9,911 bases of DNA from DATMQA01 sp035566895 (lineage in GTDB: Bacteria; Verrucomicrobiota; Verrucomicrobiia; Limisphaerales; UBA8199). The notes beneath the pieces were generated by a model. It had not been told where the DNA came from. It made no database searches and was given only the letters and a program-made list of their open reading frames with translations. The DNA is taken from assembly GCA_035566895.1 (NCBI GenBank), contig DATMQA010000006.1, positions 1-9,911 of the forward strand, given 5' to 3'. The translations under genes and the position numbers were made by a program. Each line of letters begins with the position of its first letter. Position 1 is the first letter of the stretch. Below, in pieces: positions 6,430-9,911 of this stretch.

Positions 6430-8644
6430 ACTTTTCGCCGGGGGTGTTATTTATCGAGGAGGGGGCGAAGGCGGGGTTGAGGTCGGCGAGGTCGTAGCCT
6501 TTGGCTTGTTCGTCACCGATGCGAAGGTTGCGGGAGGCGATGCCCAAGGTGCTGAGGCGGCGGCCGAGGTTGACCACGGTCAGGGGTTTTGGGAGGGATG
6601 ATGGATGTTGGATGGTGGATGATGTGGACCAAGGGCGGTCGGGGATTGCGTTCAGCAATTCGACCAGGGCGGAGGAGAAGAGGCGTTGGGCGCCGGTCTG
6701 GGCGAAGATCTGGCGAATGTCGGACAGGAGGGTGAGGCCGGGGTCCCGGGCGGGCGGAGGTTCGGCGGTGAGTTTGTTGAAGGCGTCCAGGGCGCGGGCC
6801 GGCCATTCGCCGCCGGCGAGCTGGGCGACGGCGAAGAGCGGGCGCCAATTATCGGCCAGCCGGTTGAAGACGCCCGGGGGTATAGCCGGTTTGCAGGCCT
6901 TGAGGGCTTCGAGGTTGTCTTTGGCCCAGCGGGCGAGTTTGCGGCCGAGGGTGGTTTCGAGTTCGGTATGAAGCGGGTCGAAGGGTTCGGCGATTTGACC
7001 TGGTCCGGCTTTTTGCATGAGGATTTCGATGGAGCGGTCGCGCAGGGTCGAGGGCAACGGGCCAAGGCTGGCCAGCACGGCGGCGGCGAAGGCGTTGAAA
7101 CCGCGGATGATAGTGCCGCCTTCGGCGCAGCGGTAGGTGCGGGCGCCGCGTTTGTGGCAGGAGTTAAACAGGCCGCGGTGTTTGTCCGAGCGGGGAAGGT
7201 AGGTGTCGGTTTCATCGAGCATCAAGGTAACGCGGCGCTCGTCCACCAGGTGGTAGATCACGGGGAGGCTGACGCTTTCGGTGCGCAGGGGCCGGGGCAC
7301 CAGGAGGGTGAGGATGTCCAGGGCAGTGGTTTTGCCGCAGCCGGGTTCGATGGAGTAAAGACTCAGGCGGGGGACGATGTGAAAGGCCTCCAGGACATGG
7401 GGCAGGTGAACCCAAAGGGCCATGGCGTCGGGAGCGCCGGGCGGCAGATACAAGCGGCGGGCGGACAGGGCGGAAAGTTCGGCCAGGAGCTGGGCGCCGT
7501 TGACCGGTTCGGGCCAGGGTTCGATATCGCGGAAATCAGTGACCTGGTCCTGGACGCGGAGTTCGGCGCGGCATTTGGCGACGGCGGAGTCGAGGACCCG
7601 GACGCGGATTTTAAGGCGGAGGGCTTCGGTTTTGCGGACGCGCTCGTAGTCGACGGGGGAAAGGCGGGCGAGGCGGGAGAAATCGGACTCGGGGGAATTT
7701 TCAACAGAAGGGGGGGGATTTTCGATTTTTGAATTTTGATTTTCGATTGGGCGCGAAGGTATAGGCGCCGTGGGTTGGGTGGGCTCCGGATTTTTAACAG
7801 GAGGGAACGGAGGAAGCAGAGAGCGATTTTGGATTGGTGTGGGCGCCGAGGTTTGGTCGCGCGCTTCCCCCTCACCCCGGCCCTCTCCCTTGGGGAGAGG
7901 GAGCCCGCGCTCCGAATTTTGGATTTTTGAATTTTGATTTTCGATTGGTTGCGAAGCTACAGGCGCCGTGGCTTGGGTGGGCTCCGGATTTTTAACAGGA
8001 GGCAACGGTTCGTTTTGGGGAGTTGAAGGTTCACCCGTTTCGACGGTTGCAGGTTGAGGGGTGGGCGCTTCTCCCTCACCCCGGCCCTCTCCCGAGTGTG
8101 GAGTGGTGAGTGCAGAGTGCAGATTTTCGGAAATCTTTGGCGAGCCGTTTCCTTGAGTTGGAGGTTGGCCGTTGGAGACCGCCTTGGCCGGGCTGTTCTC
8201 CGTTAACTCTGTTACCTCCTGTTGAAATTCCGGCGGGGACAAGGTGGGAGCAGGCAGCGGCCAGGTGACGCCGGGGGTGCGCTCAGCGATCATCCAGAGG
8301 TGAAGGGACCGGTGCAGGGGGTGGAAGTTCGGATTGAGGTCGAAGTAGCTGGGCAGATGGGAGATGGCGTCCTCGAGGAGGGCGGCGTTTTCCGGGAGGG
8401 CGAGGGTTTCGATGTCCAGGAGGGCCTGGAGTAGACGGGGGCCCAAGGTGCTGGTGTTGCTGAACTGAGCGGCGGCAGCAGCACAGAAGCGTTCGTAGTT
8501 GTGTTCGGAGTTCAGAAGGTCGATGGCTTGCGGGGGGAGGCAGTCCGCAAAGCCTTCCAGGAAACGAGTGACGAAAGAGCGGTTGACTTTGGCGATGATG
8601 CGGGGGTCGGTGAAGAATTGAAGGTGAGTATTGATCGAATTCAT
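6428..8644 (-). CDS. DUF3631-domain P-loop ATPase with repeat-derived linker
   Basis: This 738-aa protein has three parts. Residues 1 to about 145 are a helical N-terminal region I do not recognise. About 146-330 is a Pro/Glu/Asn-rich, probably disordered linker. About 335-738 is the conserved part. The DUF3631 domain shows Walker A EPGCGKTT (about 433-440), Walker B TLMLDETD (about 472-479), KRGARTYRC, STLRDRSIEI and a C-terminal winged-helix-like segment with GRRLSTLGI and GYDLADLNP. DUF3631 ATPases are helicase-like proteins usually met with primases or on plasmids and phages. I see no primase domain here, so the function is open; a DNA-replication or mobile-element origin is inferred. The ATG at 8644 follows a TGGAT array by one base with no Shine-Dalgarno. 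The gene ends 368 bp before hsdR, so membership of the restriction operon is possible but unproven. Confidence 0.9.
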   Translation of the reverse strand: MNSINTHLQFFTDPRIIAKVNRSFVTRFLEGFADCLPPQAIDLLNSEHNYERFCAAAAAQFSNTSTLGPRLLQALLDIETLALPENAALLEDAISHLPSYFDLNPNFHPLHRSLHLWMIAERTPGVTWPLPAPTLSPPEFQQEVTELTENSPAKAVSNGQPPTQGNGSPKISENLHSALTTPHSGEGRGEGEAPTPQPATVETGEPSTPQNEPLPPVKNPEPTQATAPVASQPIENQNSKIQNSERGLPLPKGEGRGEGEARDQTSAPTPIQNRSLLPPFPPVKNPEPTQPTAPIPSRPIENQNSKIENPPPSVENSPESDFSRLARLSPVDYERVRKTEALRLKIRVRVLDSAVAKCRAELRVQDQVTDFRDIEPWPEPVNGAQLLAELSALSARRLYLPPGAPDAMALWVHLPHVLEAFHIVPRLSLYSIEPGCGKTTALDILTLLVPRPLRTESVSLPVIYHLVDERRVTLMLDETDTYLPRSDKHRGLFNSCHKRGARTYRCAEGGTIIRGFNAFAAAVLASLGPLPSTLRDRSIEILMQKAGPGQIAEPFDPLHTELETTLGRKLARWAKDNLEALKACKPAIPPGVFNRLADNWRPLFAVAQLAGGEWPARALDAFNKLTAEPPPARDPGLTLLSDIRQIFAQTGAQRLFSSALVELLNAIPDRPWSTSSTIQHPSSLPKPLTVVNLGRRLSTLGIASRNLRIGDEQAKGYDLADLNPAFAPSSINNTPGEK
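6596..6623. repeat. GGATGNT heptamer array inside the DUF3631 gene
   Basis: There are four units in register (GGATGAT, GGATGTT, GGATGGT, GGATGAT). It belongs to the same sequence family as the array at 8646-8731. In the protein it encodes most of STIQHPSSL, placed between DRPW and the conserved LTVVNLGRRL segment, so it looks like an insertion tolerated in a loop. Confidence 0.65.
7714..7748. repeat. TTTGATT-type heptamer array, copy A
   Basis: Five units in register include TTTGAAT, TTTGATT and TTCGATT. They encode the ENQNSKIEN stretch of the linker. It is partly duplicated as copy B at 7912-7946. Confidence 0.65.
7724..7810. repeat. 87-bp in-frame direct repeat, copy A
   Basis: It pairs with 7922-8008: 87 bp with 6 mismatches by my count and no gaps. 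The start-to-start distance is 198 bp, exactly 66 codons, so the frame is preserved. It encodes PPVKNPEPTQ...RPIENQNSKI (residues about 279-307) in the linker. Confidence 0.85.
7861..7889. repeat. GEGRGEGE-encoding repeat, copy A
   Basis: These 29 bp match 8065-8093 with one mismatch, 204 bp (68 codons) apart and in frame; both encode GEGRGEGEA. Copy A continues into a 9-bp palindrome (CCCTCTCCC / GGGAGAGGG, 7881-7901, 3-nt loop). From memory, similar CTCACCCCGGCCCTCTCCC sequences occur as dispersed repeats in many bacterial genomes. Confidence 0.8.
7912..7946. repeat. TTTGATT-type heptamer array, copy B
   Basis: Five units in register end with TTTGAAT, TTTGATT and TTCGATT as in copy A; the first two units differ. 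It encodes part of ENQNSKIQNS in the linker. Confidence 0.65.
7922..8008. repeat. 87-bp in-frame direct repeat, copy B
   Basis: This is the partner of 7724-7810. It encodes PPVKNPEPTQ...QPIENQNSKI at residues about 213-241. Together with the GEGRGEGE repeats it shows that a linker unit of about 66-68 residues was duplicated in tandem. Confidence 0.85.
8065..8093. repeat. GEGRGEGE-encoding repeat, copy B
   Basis: This is the partner of 7861-7889, with one mismatch in 29 bp. Here the palindrome's second arm is missing; the sequence runs straight into the heptamer array at 8094. Confidence 0.75.
8094..8121. repeat. GAGTGCA heptamer array inside the DUF3631 gene
   Basis: Four units in register are GAGTGTG, GAGTGGT and GAGTGCA twice. 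They encode HSALTTPHS in the linker. The family resembles the AGAGTGG array upstream of hsdM (3250-3284). Confidence 0.65.
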
Positions 8645-8645
8645 A

Positions 8646-8731
8646 GGATGGATACTGGATTATTGGATGCTGGATGACGGTCTATTGGATGATGGATTAA
8701 TGGATTAATGGATAAATGGATGATGGATGGG
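8646..8731. repeat. TGGAT 7/8-bp tandem array upstream of the DUF3631 gene
   Basis: Eleven evenly spaced GGAT-type units (one degraded to CGGT) occur with spacings of 7 or 8 bp. It is the longest array in the window. It ends one base before the DUF3631 start codon, so the expected ribosome-binding region is made of repeat. Confidence 0.8.
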
Positions 8732-8971
8732 GGCTGGGGCCACGAAGGCCCGAGCAGAGGGCGCAGCAGAGAGCGCGGAGGTGGAGCTCCGGCTACGAAA
8801 TCGGCTGTCGGGCAGCCGGCACAATCTGGCGAACATCGGGTGCATTTGCCTGCCGAGGGCCCGCAGCAGGCGTTTACTCTGGGGTGGTCTGTTTTAGACC
8901 CGCCCACCACATTGAAAGGCCGAGAAGATATGAAGCAATCCAGCGCCCACGTTAGTATATCTTATTAGCCA

Positions 8972-8993
8972 TTTTGCCAGCTTATGGGCAAAA
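8972..8993. promoter_or_regulatory. Perfect inverted repeat, possible operator
   Basis: The arms TTTTGCC (8972-8978) and GGCAAAA (8987-8993) flank an 8-nt spacer. The position between two divergent genes fits an operator or a dispersed hairpin. There is no further evidence for either role. Confidence 0.3.
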
Positions 8994-9197
8994 CGAGGGA
9001 TTGGCCGGAAATACGGAGGTGAGGGGCATAGCGTGAACGGGATGGGGGAAAGGCGGGGGAAAGGTGGCGGTGTCAAGCTTTTGGGAATGGTGGACAGAAC
9101 CTGGACAGACGGTTGCCCAGCGGAGCACGGCACGCAACAATGTGTTACGCGCGGGATCGACAGCAGCTCCGAGCCGCGCCGGCGTTTGGAAGTTGCT

Positions 9198-9215
9198 GCG
9201 GACAGGAATGTCCGC
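9198..9215. repeat. Dispersed-type hairpin GCGGACA/TGTCCGC
   Basis: A perfect 7-bp stem with a GGAA loop. On the minus strand it is preceded by GGAGC, giving GGAGCGCG at the junction as at 1690-1708. From memory this sequence type is common as a dispersed repeat in Verrucomicrobiota genomes. Confidence 0.6.
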
Positions 9216-9358
9216 GCTCCGGTGGCGGGACGCAAAGCTGTTCTCGCTTGACTGCTTCATCCTGTTAAGCCTTCATGGACCGCTATGTGGATTGGCATGC
9301 CGAGATCAGCCGGCCGACATGTTCGCCCCGGCCGCCGACGGCCACAAAGCGGTTCAGC

Positions 9359-9366
9359 GGAGGAAG
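9359..9366 (+). promoter_or_regulatory. Ribosome binding site deciding the start of the 168-aa protein
   Basis: GGAGGAAG lies 7 nt before a GTG at 9374, a textbook Shine-Dalgarno. It is the only strong one seen at a gene start in this window. It argues for GTG 9374 rather than the in-frame ATG at 9275. Confidence 0.75.
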
Positions 9367-9373
9367 TTTTGAG

Positions 9374-9880
9374 GTGAGCGACGAGATAACGCTCAGGCCT
9401 TCAAAGAAGACGCAAGGGCTCATGCTCTTTGTTTCAATACTGTTTGTGCTCGCCGGGGTTTTCATTCGTTCGCACCAGACCGGATCGTCTGATGCGTGGA
9501 TGGCTTACGCGTGCATTGGTTTCTTCGGGCTTTGTGCGCTGGTGTCTGTCGCGCAATTGCTGCCGGGAAGTTCGTTCCTCAAAATTGGAAGGGAAGGATT
9601 CGAGTTTCGGACGCTCTGGCGTGGAGCCAGCTTCCGCTGGTCGGACGTTGAAGAGTTTGGGGTGGCAGAGTTTACGTTGCACCATTCGGGAATTCCGCAG
9701 AAGAACAGGATGGTCGGTTTTCGGTTTTCGCCGTCATACGAGAAGGGGGGGAAGAACCTGGCTTTGCGGCGGCTGAACGAGGGTTTGGTGGGATACGAGG
9801 CGGCGCTTCCGGACAATTACGGCATGAAGCACGAGGAATTGGCTGCCCTCCTGAACCGGAAGAAGGCGGAGTATACATAG
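9374..9880 (+). CDS. Small membrane protein with two N-terminal TM segments and a soluble C-terminal domain
   Basis: From GTG 9374 the product is 168 aa. A short polar N-terminus (VSDEITLRPSKKTQG) precedes two hydrophobic helices, about residues 16-31 (MLFVSILFVLAGVFI) and 40-61 (YACIGFFGLCALVSVAQLL). The soluble remainder has LKIGREGFEFR, then FRWSDVEEFGV, and ends LPDNYGMKHEELAALLNR. This pattern (a G-F-E strand, then W-x-D-V-E, then a DNYG-x-x-x-E-E-L-A helix) resembles PH-like membrane proteins of the STM3941 type. That name is a family-level guess from memory. The in-frame ATG at 9275 would add 33 low-quality residues and has no ribosome site. The gene is divergent from the restriction locus with no evident functional link. 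Confidence 0.8.
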   Translation: MSDEITLRPSKKTQGLMLFVSILFVLAGVFIRSHQTGSSDAWMAYACIGFFGLCALVSVAQLLPGSSFLKIGREGFEFRTLWRGASFRWSDVEEFGVAEFTLHHSGIPQKNRMVGFRFSPSYEKGGKNLALRRLNEGLVGYEAALPDNYGMKHEELAALLNRKKAEYT

Positions 9881-9911
9881 CCACCAATAGCGGTTGTTGT
9901 TCGGAACATCG

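Larger units (their letters stand above)
8732..9373. other. Intergenic region between divergent genes
   Basis: With the adjacent TGGAT array this forms a 729-bp gap. I find no credible gene: the short open frames on both strands have no ribosome site and biased, shadow-like composition. It contains two inverted repeats (8972-8993, 9198-9215) and short direct repeats such as GGGGGAAAGG twice near 9043-9064. Promoters for both flanking genes should be here, but I cannot assign boxes. Confidence 0.6.

Noticed and set aside
6686..7732. 348-aa plus-strand open frame opposite the DUF3631 gene
   Set aside because: It is antisense to the Walker A/B region of a clear ATPase; its glycine-rich composition is a codon-bias artefact.
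8641..8910. 89-aa minus-strand open frame before the DUF3631 gene
   Set aside because: Its second half is a translation of the TGGAT array, the rest has no ribosome site or recognisable feature, and it overlaps the better-supported DUF3631 start.
8645..9373. tRNA or structured regulatory RNA in the large gap
   Set aside because: I found no cloverleaf, CCA end or conserved riboswitch core; only short hairpins and simple repeats are visible.

Overview
The window carries a type I restriction-modification locus of the EcoAI/EcoEI (type IB-like) class, read on the minus strand. Upstream of it lies a minus-strand gene for a DUF3631-type ATPase, and at the far right a small plus-strand membrane protein. 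The DNA is GC-rich by eye. Most genes lack a clear Shine-Dalgarno sequence. Intergenic DNA is full of short hairpin repeats and 7-bp tandem arrays. From memory, this combination fits the Pedosphaera/Limisphaera side of the Verrucomicrobiota, but the window holds no taxonomic marker, so this is only a moderate-confidence inference.

Layout, reading the minus strand from right to left: (1) 8644-6428, a 738-aa DUF3631 NTPase with a long proline-rich linker built from genomic repeats; (2) 6427-6060, a 368-bp gap filled with repeats; (3) 6059-3738, hsdR, complete at 773 aa with its nuclease and helicase motifs; (4) 3712-3293, an ORF6N-domain gene that has lost its 5' part right at the hsdR stop codon; (5) 3245-1791, hsdM, 484 aa with intact methyltransferase motifs; (6) 1790-1605, a gap with a hairpin-repeat cluster; (7) 1604-1215, an unrecognised 129-aa gene; (8) 1209-1, hsdS, starting at GTG and running off the left edge. 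On the plus strand, 9374-9880 encodes a 168-aa protein with two membrane segments and a soluble C-terminal domain. The 729 bp between the divergent genes (8645-9373) holds repeats but no convincing gene.

HsdS would set the target sequence and assemble with HsdM (N6-adenine methyltransferase) and HsdR (ATP-driven translocase and nuclease) to methylate host DNA and cut unmodified DNA. The 129-aa product is encoded between M and S, almost touching hsdS, so it is probably co-expressed with the system.

The most unusual signal is in the repeats. At least nine arrays of degenerate heptamers, in several sequence families, sit between genes, against start and stop codons, and inside the hsdS and DUF3631 coding regions. 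Alongside them are REP-like hairpins, one family of which shows a compensatory base-pair change between copies.
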